Assembly (NCBI RefSeq): GCF_004521915.1
Contig: NZ_SDKD01000004.1
Location: 186,001-250,000, forward strand
Reading direction: 5' to 3'
Length of the DNA: 64,000 bases
Source: Brevibacillus migulae
GTDB lineage: Bacteria > Bacillota > Bacilli > Brevibacillales > Brevibacillaceae
A program made the translations under genes and the position numbers. Positions within the stretch are counted from its first letter, which is position 1; each line of letters begins with the position of its first letter. Shown one piece after another: positions 52,255-61,327 of the stretch. Under the pieces are notes generated by a model. That model was not told the DNA's origin. It ran no database searches and saw only the letters and a list, made by a program, of their open reading frames with translations.

Positions 52255-54252
52255 ATGAAGAAGGGCAACTTTGTCCTGAAAAGCAGCCTGAGCGTAGCGC
52301 TGGGACTTAGTCTGTTCAGCAGCGCTGCGCTGGTGCAAGCTGCGCCAGCTACACCAGCCGCACCAGCTCAACCGGCAGCATCGGAAGTGAAAATTACACT
52401 CCTGGGAACTTCGGATATTCACGGGCGGGTAATGCCTTGGGATTATGAGATCGATGGTGCCAACACCAGCGGGAGCCTTACGCAATTATTCACCATGGTG
52501 AAACAGGTGCGTGCAGAGAACCCGAATACCATTCTGGTGGATGTGGGGGACGTCATCCAAGGGAACTCGGCTGAGCTGTTCAACGACAAGCCGCAGTCAC
52601 CGATGATGGTGGCCATGAATGCCATGGACTATGATTTGTGGACATACGGCAACCACGAGTTCAATTTCGGTCTGGATACGCTGGAGAAAATCGGCAGCCA
52701 ATACGAAGGTCCAAGACTCGCAGGAAACGTATACAAAGAAAATGGAGAGCGTTACCTGCCAGCCTATACGATCATCGAAAAAGATGGCGTAAAAATCGGT
52801 CTTATTGGGATGACCACACCTTTGATTACGGAATTTGAAAAAGGGACCGACCACTTGAAAGGTCTAGTTGTGAAAGACCCGGTGGAAGAGACCAAAAAAG
52901 CGATTCAGGAATTGAAAGGGAAAGTAGACGTCATGGTAGGCGTACTGCATATGGGTCTGGATAACGAAAACAACAAGCCACACACGGGCGTCCGTGATAT
53001 TGCGAATGCCAATCCTGAACTGGCTGCTATTTTTGCCGGACACATGCACAAGCTGGTGAAAAGTGAAACCGTTAACGGAGTCCTGGTCACTGAACCAGAC
53101 AAATATGGAACCCATCTTTCCCGCATCGATCTTACGTTTACCAAGCAAGGCGACAAAGTGGAGTTGAAGAGCAAGGAAGCCACTGCGCTGCCAGTCAAAC
53201 AAGCAGATGGAACCGTAGTCGTTTCTGATGCATCTCTAGAGGAAGCGCTGAAGCCTTTCCACGAAGTGGCTCGCGCAGATGCAAACGTCGTGATTGCTGA
53301 GCTGAAGGGTGAAAATCTCGTGCCGAAAAACGAGATCGACGGCATTCCGCAGGTACAAATCCAGGAAACCTACCTCTCCGATTTCTTCAATGAGGTGATG
53401 CTCTATTACAGCAAGGCTGACGTTGTTGCTCACCAGATCGACAACGACAAGGCGCGTCTGGATGTAGGTCCGATCAAGAAAAAAGATATCGCGTTCAACT
53501 ACCAGTATGCGTTGGGTGAAATCACCGTGTACCAGGTAACTGGAAAAGACTTGAAAGATTACATGGAATGGGCGGCAGGCTACTTCAATACCACCCGTCC
53601 AGGCGATGTGACGATCAGCTTTGATCCAAAACGCCGCGCATCGAAATACAGCACCAACGACTTCTTCGGCGGAGTGAAATACGAAATTGACCTGACCAAG
53701 CCATATGGCAGCCGCATCACGAACCTGCGCCGCCTCGATGACACACCGATCAAGCCGGAAGATGTGCTAAAGCTGGGGATGAACGCGTACCGCATGGATG
53801 CGCTGATCGCAAAAGGCGGAGCGTTGGAAGGTCGCAAATTTACTCAATTGTGGTCGTCGAAGGATGAAAGTGCATTTGGCGAATCGGGTGGCACCATCCG
53901 CAACCGTGCGATCGCTTACCTGAAAGACGTGAAAAAAGGCGTATATGAGCCAAAAGCATTGAACTATTGGAGCATCACCGGTATCGATACAAACGCACCA
54001 GAGCGTGCCGATGTTGTCGAGCTGATCAATGCAGGCATCCTGTCCGTACCGAAGACAGAAGATGGCAAATATACAAACGTTGCTTCCATCAACATCAAGG
54101 ATGAAGTTACACAAGCAGAAATCGCCGAACTGGCGCAAAAAGCAAACGTGAAAGCGAATCTGTTTGCTGGTGTGAAAACAAAAGGCGAATTCTATCAAAA
54201 GCTGAATGCGGCGCGTAAAGCTGCTGCAGCCGCACAACCAGCGGTAAAATAA
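52255..54252 (+). CDS. Secreted bifunctional 5'-nucleotidase/2',3'-cyclic phosphodiesterase
   Basis: 665 residues from ATG 52255 (GAGGGG upstream; GTG 52231 possible). Signal peptide MKKGNFVLKSSLSVALGLSL..VQA, cleaved near APA; an Ala/Pro linker follows. The calcineurin-like metallophosphoesterase domain has LLGTSDIHGRV, DVGDVIQGN, YGNHEFNFG, GVLHMG and AGHMHK. The C-terminal 5'-nucleotidase domain contains NYQYALGEITVYQVTG and the FFGGVKYEIDLTKPYGSRI substrate segment. No LPXTG anchor, so it is probably released. It scavenges phosphate and nucleosides, which the deo cluster can use. Confidence 0.92.
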   Translation: MKKGNFVLKSSLSVALGLSLFSSAALVQAAPATPAAPAQPAASEVKITLLGTSDIHGRVMPWDYEIDGANTSGSLTQLFTMVKQVRAENPNTILVDVGDVIQGNSAELFNDKPQSPMMVAMNAMDYDLWTYGNHEFNFGLDTLEKIGSQYEGPRLAGNVYKENGERYLPAYTIIEKDGVKIGLIGMTTPLITEFEKGTDHLKGLVVKDPVEETKKAIQELKGKVDVMVGVLHMGLDNENNKPHTGVRDIANANPELAAIFAGHMHKLVKSETVNGVLVTEPDKYGTHLSRIDLTFTKQGDKVELKSKEATALPVKQADGTVVVSDASLEEALKPFHEVARADANVVIAELKGENLVPKNEIDGIPQVQIQETYLSDFFNEVMLYYSKADVVAHQIDNDKARLDVGPIKKKDIAFNYQYALGEITVYQVTGKDLKDYMEWAAGYFNTTRPGDVTISFDPKRRASKYSTNDFFGGVKYEIDLTKPYGSRITNLRRLDDTPIKPEDVLKLGMNAYRMDALIAKGGALEGRKFTQLWSSKDESAFGESGGTIRNRAIAYLKDVKKGVYEPKALNYWSITGIDTNAPERADVVELINAGILSVPKTEDGKYTNVASINIKDEVTQAEIAELAQKANVKANLFAGVKTKGEFYQKLNAARKAAAAAQPAVK

Positions 54253-54263
54253 GCTTCAATAAG

Positions 54264-54311
54264 AAAAAGCAATCGGATGTCCACTCGGTGTGGCTTCGAT
54301 TGCTTTTTTTG
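54264..54311 (+). terminator. Intrinsic terminator after the nucleotidase
   Basis: AAAGCAATCG / CGATTGCTTT stem with a loop of about 20 nt and seven T. Confidence 0.85.
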
Positions 54312-54330
54312 TCTTTCGGATAGCTGTGGT

Positions 54331-54530
54331 GGAGGAAAGCATGTTTTGAAACTCCGCTTCATTCTACGCCCCGCTGGGAAGTGGAGACTGTCCGCTCCGC
54401 AGCAAATCGCAGGGGTCCGCAAAAGTAGTAGCCGCTACGCAGAATGAGCAGGTTGCGACCCTTTTTCCTGCGATTTGCTGCTCCGCTCGGACGGGCTTCG
54501 CAGGCGCTCCGTTTCAAAACATGCTCTCCA
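54331..54530. repeat. 200-bp nested palindromic element
   Basis: The outer arms AGCATGTTTTGAAAC (54338-54352) and GTTTCAAAACATGCT (54511-54525) are perfect 15-bp inverted repeats. The inner arms GCAGCAAATCGCAGG (54399-54413) and CCTGCGATTTGCTGC (54467-54481) are also perfect. A third, GGGTCCGCAA/TTGCGACCC, lies inside. No ORF or transposase. It would fold into a long cruciform or RNA stem; origin unknown, MITE-like. Confidence 0.75.
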
Positions 54531-54628
54531 GCATGGCTGAAGCATTATTAAAGAGCAAAGGGATTAAAAGATGGAAAAGAAGCTTTCTTCATGCTTTTTC
54601 TTTTTTCGTGTGATTTTATGCAACAGCC

Positions 54629-54850
54629 ACGTGAGGAAGGGAAGAGAGGGACGGGTGGAGTCTTTGTCACACCGACCAAGGTGGAGCTTCCAAAAACGGT
54701 ACACGCTTGTCGCGCAACCTCTACGTTTGAATATGCTTCCTCGAAACTTTTGCGCGACGTACCGTTTTTGGAAGCGGAACCGGACAGTCTTCACTCCCTT
54801 GCGGGTGTGGCAAGAACGGAGCCCCGCCCTCACTTCCCTTCCCCCACCAC
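54629..54850. repeat. Dispersed palindromic repeat, copy 1
   Basis: About 222 bp from ACGTGAGGAAGGGAAG to CTTCCCTTCCCCCACCAC. It is an imperfect palindrome with central arms GCTTCCAAAAACGGTAC (54686-54702) and GTACCGTTTTTGGAAGC (54759-54775). It is highly similar to copy 2 at 61328-61550 in the same orientation. Its right end lies 12 bp beyond the stop codon of the minus-strand FtsZ-like gene. The short ORFs inside are by-products of the repeat. Confidence 0.88.
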
Positions 54851-54862
54851 AATGTTCGCCAA

Positions 54863-55738
54863 TCAAGAATCGATATGCTTCAAGAGCGGCGACAGCCACT
54901 TCAGCTTTTTGCCCAGCAGCAGCTTCGGACGCCATTTCTTGCGCAAGGAAAACGCAGGAAGCTTGGGGGACTTCACGTCCTCCGAGAGCGGGAACGGATC
55001 AGCCAAGCCGTTGACCAACAGGGTGATTTTGATCCGTTGCCCCGGCTCGTCAATGTAGCGGGAGCCGATTTTAAACAGGTCGGCTTTATGAAACAGGTCA
55101 TTTAGGCGCAAATTGATCTGCCGGAACGACTCCATATCAACATCGCGGGTATAGCCGATCGAGATGATCATTTGCTGGCCATCCGCGAAATCCAGCGGTA
55201 AATAAGGGGTGGAAATGAAATGCTTTAACGGCTCGTCGAATGAGTTGCCTTCAAACGAGTGGAGGAAGAAAGGGCCTTTTTTCGCGGTCAGGAAGGTCTG
55301 GATATCGCGGACATCGATATTCATTTCTCCGGGTATGCAGATCATTTCCTCCAACGTATCAACCACGGCTTCTTCCAGCAAATAAAAGATTTCGTTGGCA
55401 TCCTTGACGGTCGTTCCCGGTTCCAGCATGTCCATCATGCCATCCCCATAAAAATAGGTGATGGAATCACAGAGCTGCTTCATCAGGCTGTATTGGTGGA
55501 TGGCGATTTGCAGCCGTTTTTTCCCTTCATAACGGAAAGGGAATCGAAACATGCCGAGCAAGAGCCCTTTTTTTCGTTTCAATGCATGCAGCTGGGCAAC
55601 CATTTCTTCCGTTTCACTCGCATTGCCGCCAATAAACCGGAATAAATGAATGAGGGTAGCCGCTTGGTCAGATTGGACAGACGAAGTTGCTTCAGAGAGA
55701 CGATGATTTATTTGAAAGACTTTCGCAGATTTCTCCAT
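54863..55738 (-). CDS. FtsZ/tubulin-fold protein lacking the nucleotide-binding half
   Basis: 291 residues from ATG 55738 (GGTGAG at suitable distance; GTG 55750 and ATG 55744 possible). From residue 37 it aligns by eye to FtsZ: IGGNASETEE (36-45) replaces the GTP-binding GGGTGTGAAP loop; FPFRYEGKKR (66-75) matches FtsZ RPFTFEGRKR; GDGMMDML matches NDRLLEIV; NIDVRDIQTFL (140-150) retains the T7-loop NxDxxD that completes the GTPase site of a neighbouring subunit; STPYLPLDFADGQQMIISI to ITLLVNGL (176-245) matches the C-terminal domain. About 95 N-terminal residues of FtsZ are missing. The tail (265-291) is basic and amphipathic. Probably cannot bind GTP; a modulator of FtsZ filaments is inferred. 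Confidence 0.72.
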   Translation of the reverse strand: MEKSAKVFQINHRLSEATSSVQSDQAATLIHLFRFIGGNASETEEMVAQLHALKRKKGLLLGMFRFPFRYEGKKRLQIAIHQYSLMKQLCDSITYFYGDGMMDMLEPGTTVKDANEIFYLLEEAVVDTLEEMICIPGEMNIDVRDIQTFLTAKKGPFFLHSFEGNSFDEPLKHFISTPYLPLDFADGQQMIISIGYTRDVDMESFRQINLRLNDLFHKADLFKIGSRYIDEPGQRIKITLLVNGLADPFPLSEDVKSPKLPAFSLRKKWRPKLLLGKKLKWLSPLLKHIDS

Positions 55739-55962
55739 AATCATGCTCACCGCTTCGCTTTTTTTCTCATTATAAGAAATCTAGGCTGAAAAGATTGTCA
55801 GAGGGTGAAGGTAGAATGTGACTAGTATTGTAGGATTGCTGCGAATGGTGGCGGAACCCCTGCCCGTCGTGATGAAAAAGTGACAAATAGACTGGTTTGT
55901 AGAATCGCATTGCGTCATACTGGAAAATAGATAGAGAATGCTTGAATAGGAGATGGAAGGAC

Positions 55963-56811
55963 ATGACCTACAAAGCAATCGTCCTCGATATGGACGGCAC
56001 GATGCTGAACGAGCAAAATCGAGTCAGTGACAATCTGAACCAGCTGCTGAAAGAACTGCGTCGGCGTGGCACGTATGTCTTTATTGCCACGGGCAGGACT
56101 CCTCGGGAAATCAAGGATGTAGCCCCGGCAGATCTTGAAGTCGACGGGTATGTGACTTCGAATGGCATGGCGGTCTATCTTGGAGAGGAGCTGCTGGTGC
56201 AGCATGCCCTTTCACCGAGTCTCGTCCATGAGTTGGTGGAGGAAGCGCGGAAACGTGAGATCTACTACGAAGTGCATCCGAATACAGGGGCGCGTGTCTC
56301 TCTGGAGGCTGATCGCGGCTATTTTGACAAACAGATCACTGATCCGAAGCCGGAAACGGTGGAGATCAACGAGTGGCTGTCCCGGAAAAATGCGATGAAC
56401 GAGCAAATCGAATGGCAGTCTGCGCTCGATGCGGGAAGCGTCGCGAAAATCTACTTTTTCAGTCGCGATCTCGAAACGATCCAACAATTTCGCAGCGATC
56501 TGGAGGTCCGCAAGCAGGAAACCGCATTTGCGACATTTTCCTCGACGGAGCATAATGTCGAAATCATGGTGGCGAATGTCTCGAAGGCTACCGGGATCAA
56601 GCTGCTGCTGGATCGCTTTTCGATCACCAATCATGAGATTGTAGCCGTCGGCGATAGCGAAAATGATCTGCCGATGTTCCAATACGCCGGCCATGCTGTC
56701 GCGATGAAAAATGCGGCTGAGCACGTCAAGAAGCACGCGGATGAAGTGACTCCCCACTCCTATCGGGAGGATGGCTTATACCATTATTTGAAGAATTTGT
56801 TCTTGGTCTAG
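55963..56811 (+). CDS. HAD-superfamily Cof-type phosphatase
   Basis: 282 residues from ATG 55963 (GGAAGGAC upstream). Motif I VLDMDGTML (nucleophile Asp), motif II IATGRT, motif III Lys in GIKLLL and motif IV GDSENDLPMF define a Cof-like type IIB HAD hydrolase, normally a sugar-phosphate, flavin-precursor or PLP phosphatase. The C2 cap is about residues 85-195. Divergent from the FtsZ-like gene; the 224-bp gap between shows nothing recognisable. Confidence 0.9.
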   Translation: MTYKAIVLDMDGTMLNEQNRVSDNLNQLLKELRRRGTYVFIATGRTPREIKDVAPADLEVDGYVTSNGMAVYLGEELLVQHALSPSLVHELVEEARKREIYYEVHPNTGARVSLEADRGYFDKQITDPKPETVEINEWLSRKNAMNEQIEWQSALDAGSVAKIYFFSRDLETIQQFRSDLEVRKQETAFATFSSTEHNVEIMVANVSKATGIKLLLDRFSITNHEIVAVGDSENDLPMFQYAGHAVAMKNAAEHVKKHADEVTPHSYREDGLYHYLKNLFLV

Positions 56812-56835
56812 TGGAACCTATGGAGGGATAAAAGG

Positions 56836-57822
56836 ATGCGCTTTATCGACAACCAAAACATTACCGATCCCCGCATTAACCTGGCAATCGAGGAATATGC
56901 CTTAAAATATCTGCCTGCGGAAGAGGACTATCTGCTCTTTTACATCAATGAGCCTTCAATTATTATTGGCAAAAACCAAAATACGGTGGAAGAGATCAAT
57001 ACGGAATATGTGCAGGCCAACGGGATTCATGTGGTCCGTCGCTTGTCCGGCGGCGGAGCGGTGTATCACGACTTGGGCAACTTGAATTTCAGCTTTATCA
57101 CCAAGGATGACGGAAACTCCTTTCACAATTATCGCAAGTTTACCGAACCGGTGATTCAAGCGCTTCATCAGTTGGGGGTAGAAGCGGAGTTGACAGGACG
57201 CAATGACATTCAGGTGGGCGAACGCAAAATTTCGGGGAATGCTCAGTTCTCGACACGAGGTCGCATGTTCACGCACGGCACGCTGCTGTTCAATTCGCAG
57301 ATGGAGAATGTATCGCAGGCCCTGAACGTCAATCCGGAGAAATTCAAGTCCAAAGGGGTCAAATCCGTCCGGAGCCGCGTAGCCAATATCTCAGAGTTTT
57401 TGCGGGAACCGATGAGCATCGAGGAATTCCGCCAGCATCTGTTAGAATCGATTTTCGCTGGCTCGCAGGTCGAGCGATATGAGCTGGCTGATGCCGATTG
57501 GGAGCAGATTCACCAGATATCCCGTGAACGCTACCAAAACTGGGACTGGAACTACGGCAAGTCTCCGGCATTCAATGTGAAGCGTGTGCAGCGGTTAGGA
57601 GCAGGAACCTTTGATGTGCGCCTTTTCGTGGAAGGCGGCATGATTCGATCGGCGGCCATCTATGGCGATTATTTCGGCCGAGGAGAAAGCACCGAGATTA
57701 CGGATAAGCTGGCTGGCCTGCGCTACGACCGGGAAACATTGTCCCAGGTGTGGGAGCAGCATGATCTGCCATTTTATTTCGGGCCGATTACCAAAGAAGA
57801 ATGGCTGGAATTAGTGCTGTAA
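56836..57822 (+). CDS. lplJ: Lipoate--protein ligase
   Basis: 328 residues. NLAIEEYAL, IIGKNQNTVEEIN, VRRLSGGGAVYHDLGNLNFSFI (lipoyl-adenylate loop) and the catalytic-lysine region NDIQVGERKISGNAQFS are the LplA/LplJ signature; the C-terminal accessory domain is present (about 250-328). It activates free lipoate with ATP and attaches it to lipoyl domains. ATG 56836 follows GGAGGG. It is 24 bp after the HAD gene and probably co-transcribed. Confidence 0.94.
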   Translation: MRFIDNQNITDPRINLAIEEYALKYLPAEEDYLLFYINEPSIIIGKNQNTVEEINTEYVQANGIHVVRRLSGGGAVYHDLGNLNFSFITKDDGNSFHNYRKFTEPVIQALHQLGVEAELTGRNDIQVGERKISGNAQFSTRGRMFTHGTLLFNSQMENVSQALNVNPEKFKSKGVKSVRSRVANISEFLREPMSIEEFRQHLLESIFAGSQVERYELADADWEQIHQISRERYQNWDWNYGKSPAFNVKRVQRLGAGTFDVRLFVEGGMIRSAAIYGDYFGRGESTEITDKLAGLRYDRETLSQVWEQHDLPFYFGPITKEEWLELVL

Positions 57823-57841
57823 GAGAGAAAGGAAATGTTGC

Positions 57842-58694
57842 ATGAGTAATATGAGTACGGTATATGCTGCACCCGCCAAAAAATCCCGCCGCTTGTGGAT
57901 GGCGTTGATTCTTGGTTCTTTATCCGCGTTTGGGCCATTATCGCTTGATATGTATTTGCCTGCTTTGCCGAATCTAGCAGGAGATCTGGAGACCAGCACT
58001 TCCCTGGCCCAGCTCAGCTTGACCGCCTGCCTGCTGGGTCTTTCGCTTGGACAGCTGCTTGCCGAGCGAGCGGCGTTCCCAAGGCGGAATCCGCAATACC
58101 TTATCCACCTTCCGCAGATTGGTAGGCGATCGTATTTTTATGGGCTATGCGATCTGTCAGGGGCTTGTGACGGCTGCCATGTTTGCGTATATTTCCGGTT
58201 CTCCGTTTGTGCTGCAGGAGATCTATGGCGTTTCCCCGCAAATGTTCAGCCTGATCTTTGCTTGCAACGGGTTGGGAATCATCGTAGCTGGGCAGGTGAC
58301 TGGCAGGCTGGTAGGGAAGCTTGGTGAGACCAGATTACTGGTGGGTGGTTTGCTTTATGCAGCGGTCGGGGGGATCACCCTGTTTGCGATGATTATGATT
58401 GGAGCGGGGCTCTATGGCGTGCTGATTCCGTTGTTCGTAGTGGTATCGAGCGTAGGGATTGTCTCTGCTACAGGCTTTTCCCTGGCGATGCAAAATCAAG
58501 GAAATGCGGCGGGTAGCGCTTCCGCTTTGCTGGGCGTGCTTTCCTTTGTTTTTGGAGGGATTGTTGCTCCGCTGGTAGGGATGGGGGGCAGTCAAACAGC
58601 CGTCCCGATGGGGATTATCATCGCTGCGTCGGATGTAGGTGCCATTCTCTGCTATCTCTTGTTGGTAAAACGTACGCAAACGGGAAAAGCATAA
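57842..58694 (+). pseudogene. Bcr/CflA-family drug MFS transporter, internal deletion and frameshift
   Basis: The first about 75 codons (from ATG 57842) encode a normal N-terminus through LSLDMYLPALPNLAGDL and LGLSLGQLLA. The homology then continues in the second frame with PSERRSQGGIRNTLSTFRRLVGDR, a segment that normally follows helix 6, and runs to LVKRTQTGKA at 58694. About 110-130 residues (helices 3-6) are absent, and the join near 58065-58080 also shifts frame. In an intact gene of about 400 codons these would be one protein. Both pieces are unlikely to transport. A sequencing or assembly cause cannot be ruled out. Confidence 0.82.
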
Positions 58695-58699
58695 ACAAA

Positions 58700-58738
58700 G
58701 CCGCTGCTCGTGAAGGTGTCACGAGCAGCGGCTTTTTT
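58700..58738. terminator. Bidirectional intrinsic terminator
   Basis: GCCGCTGCTCGTG-N7-CACGAGCAGCGGC perfect 13-bp stem with six T, between the convergent pseudogene and helD. Confidence 0.92.
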
Positions 58739-58741
58739 CTT

Positions 58742-61090
58742 CTATCCTTCCAGCGTGTAGGTATCAGGGGAAAGCGTTTGGACAAACGGGCTGAGGTTAT
58801 CTAAATGGTACAGGTGCAGCTCGTGCATGGCCCGCGTGCAAGCCGTATAAAACAGCTTTCGATCCTTCTCTTCCCCATACTGTACCAGGGAGGCGTTGTA
58901 GATGATGACAGCGTCGAATTCTACTCCTTTGGCAAGATAGGAAGGGATGACCAGGATGCCAGGCGCAAAGGAGACGGTTTCCTTTTCGATCAATCGAAGC
59001 GGAAGGACATCTTGCAGGGATTCGTATGCGCTGCGGCTTTCCTGTGCCGTTTTGCAGATCACCGCTATGGTGCGATGCCCTTCTTCTTGCAATGCTAGCA
59101 CACGGGCTTGGATTTTGGCGGTGAGGTCGGACGGGTCAGCTGCTTTCGTCACGGTAGGTTTTTGCCCTTCACGGTTGAACGGTTCAATTTTGTCCCCGCC
59201 TGGAATCATACCTTGGGTGAATTCGATGATCTGCCGGGTAGAGCGGTAGCTTCGCGTCAGTATAATGGTCTCTGTCTGGGCTTCCTCGTAGAGTGCGGCA
59301 AGCTGGGCAAAAGCATTATCTGCCGCGTGGGCATGGATCGCTTGGTTCAGATCTCCAAGGACGGTCATTTTGCTGTATGGAAATAATCGCTTGAGAAAAG
59401 CGAACTGCAGCGGTGAATAGTCCTGCGCCTCATCAATGAAGATGTGCTGGACGGAAGTATTCGTACGGAATCCTTCGATCCGTTCCTTCAGATAAAGAAA
59501 AGGGGTCGCGTCCTCATAGGCCAGCTCGGAGCGATTCAAGCGCTCTGTCGTCTGCTCGCAAATGTCTTTCCATGCAGCGGGCAGGGGAGAGTCGGCATCC
59601 GTGATGAGGGACTCTGCCGGCTCCGTAAACAACTGCTTATAGGTTGACGGCATATCGATAAATTTCAGTCGTTTCACTTGAGCGCGGATTGGCTCGAAGT
59701 AGCGGTCCACGACCATTTTTGCCAGCAGCTTTTGCTCAAGCTCGTGGTCGTCGAAGGTATCGCCTCGCGCGCGGTTTCTTTTGCGGAGCTCTCCATACAC
59801 TTCCCGGTAGTCGTCTTGATCCAGCAGCTCGATCTCGTCTTCCACCCAATGTTTCTTCCGTTCCTTGCGAGCCAGATCATCCAGCTGGCCAAGGAGCCAT
59901 TGGACCACCAGCGTCATACGATTGGGAATCCGGTACGAGCGATCCAGCGAATAAAAATGCTCCGCAATCTGATCGGCAGAAATCAATGTTTCGCCGCGAA
60001 GCTGTATGTCATGAAAGCGGATGCCTGCCTGCCCCAGTCTGTCCAGATAACGCTCCAGCACCTGCAGGAAAGCGTAAGAGGATTTAAATTGGATGCCTGC
60101 CAATCTGACGGGATAACCAGGGTCTGAGCTGGCCGTATGGACATATTCCAGCTGCATGAACGGGTCCTCGAGGCGAAAAGCTGTGCCGATCCGCCGCTCC
60201 AGATATTCCTGGAAGGTGGTTTGCTGCATGTTTTCCTCACCCAGCTCAGGGAGTACGGTGGAAACATAGCTGTTAAACATCGGATTGGGGGAGAAGAGCA
60301 CGATCTGTTCGGCGCGCAGCGTTTCCCTGTAGCGGTAAAGCAAATAGGCGACACGCTGGAGAGCTGCGCTCGTTTTGCCGCTTCCGGCAGCGCCCTGCAC
60401 GATCAAGAGGCGGCTGCGTTCATTGCGGATGATCCGATTTTGTTCTCTTTGAATGGTCGCGACAATGCTTTTCATCTGGGTATCGGATTGTTTGCCCAAC
60501 ACATTTTGCAAAAGCTCATCCCCAATGGTCACACCGGTGTCAAACATGCTGCGGATCTGACCGTCGCGAATGATGTATTGTCGTTTCAACTCCATGGTGC
60601 CGTTGATCGTCCCGCCAGGTGTTTCATAACAGGCTGGACCGGGTGGGTAATCATAATAGAGGCTGGCCACAGGGGCGCGCCAATCATAAATGAGAAAGGT
60701 TGCCTCATCGTCGTCGAGCAGGGAAGCGATCCCGAGATAGATCTGTTCAGAACCTGGTTCCCCTTCTTCCTGAAAGTCGATGCGTCCGAAATACGGATTC
60801 TGCTTAAGCCGAAGCATCGTTTTCAGCTGCTTCTGGGCGTGACGGTGGCTCCTTTCCCTTTCGGATAAAACTTCGGCTTGCTGCTTGATGCTGGCATAGG
60901 TTTCAGCGGCTTCGTGGGCGTCGTCAAAGTTGACGGTGACATCCTCCCAAAAATTTTTGCGGATGTCCACAATGTCTGCCTGAATGCCGCCGACTTGCTC
61001 TTGCAAGGCGTCGATGCGATGGTCAATGATGGTAATAACTTCTTGGACACGCGTTTGCTCTTCCTGCCAATCTCGTTCCATGATACTCAT
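58742..61090 (-). CDS. helD: RNA polymerase recycling motor HelD (UvrD/Rep-type ATPase)
   Basis: 782 residues from ATG 61090 behind AAAGGAGCG; the frame is open to 61225. The N-terminal 80 residues form a charged coiled coil, which in HelD inserts into the RNA polymerase secondary channel. Walker A is VQGAAGSGKTSAAL; Walker B is HIFIDEAQDYSPLQ; QAIHAH and LTRSYRST plus the C-terminal VTACTRAM-like YTACTRAMHEL belong to superfamily 1 helicases. It resembles B. subtilis HelD (YvgS), which releases stalled RNA polymerase. Confidence 0.9.
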   Translation of the reverse strand: MSIMERDWQEEQTRVQEVITIIDHRIDALQEQVGGIQADIVDIRKNFWEDVTVNFDDAHEAAETYASIKQQAEVLSERERSHRHAQKQLKTMLRLKQNPYFGRIDFQEEGEPGSEQIYLGIASLLDDDEATFLIYDWRAPVASLYYDYPPGPACYETPGGTINGTMELKRQYIIRDGQIRSMFDTGVTIGDELLQNVLGKQSDTQMKSIVATIQREQNRIIRNERSRLLIVQGAAGSGKTSAALQRVAYLLYRYRETLRAEQIVLFSPNPMFNSYVSTVLPELGEENMQQTTFQEYLERRIGTAFRLEDPFMQLEYVHTASSDPGYPVRLAGIQFKSSYAFLQVLERYLDRLGQAGIRFHDIQLRGETLISADQIAEHFYSLDRSYRIPNRMTLVVQWLLGQLDDLARKERKKHWVEDEIELLDQDDYREVYGELRKRNRARGDTFDDHELEQKLLAKMVVDRYFEPIRAQVKRLKFIDMPSTYKQLFTEPAESLITDADSPLPAAWKDICEQTTERLNRSELAYEDATPFLYLKERIEGFRTNTSVQHIFIDEAQDYSPLQFAFLKRLFPYSKMTVLGDLNQAIHAHAADNAFAQLAALYEEAQTETIILTRSYRSTRQIIEFTQGMIPGGDKIEPFNREGQKPTVTKAADPSDLTAKIQARVLALQEEGHRTIAVICKTAQESRSAYESLQDVLPLRLIEKETVSFAPGILVIPSYLAKGVEFDAVIIYNASLVQYGEEKDRKLFYTACTRAMHELHLYHLDNLSPFVQTLSPDTYTLEG

Positions 61091-61252
61091 TGAATCGCTC
61101 CTTTTTCCTGAGCCTATGGGGTGATGATCAAAAGGTTTGACAAGGCCAGTATGATGTGTTACAATTAAATTGGGAAAATCTTTTCTGATTAAAAGTCGTG
61201 TGTGCAGACTAATCCAGTTTATCATATTTACTGGGTGACATACAAGAAGAAT

Positions 61253-61288
61253 AAAACGGAGACGCGATTGAGTGCGCCTCCGTTTTTT
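61253..61288. terminator. Intrinsic terminator
   Basis: AAAACGGAG...CTCCGTTTTTT hairpin in the 473-bp gap between helD (upstream side) and fumC. It reads in both directions and can stop fumC transcripts that pass the repeat. Confidence 0.7.
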
Positions 61289-61327
61289 GTTTTTCTATTT
61301 CTAAAAGTCGATGGTTATCACAAAGCT

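Noticed and set aside
54564..54935. Minus-strand ORF of 123 codons across repeat copy 1, with a similar 74-codon ORF at 61326-61550
   Set aside because: The shared peptide comes from the duplicated palindromic repeat. There is no ribosome site, the copies differ at both ends, and the sequence is explained by a DNA/RNA hairpin with compensatory changes rather than by protein conservation.
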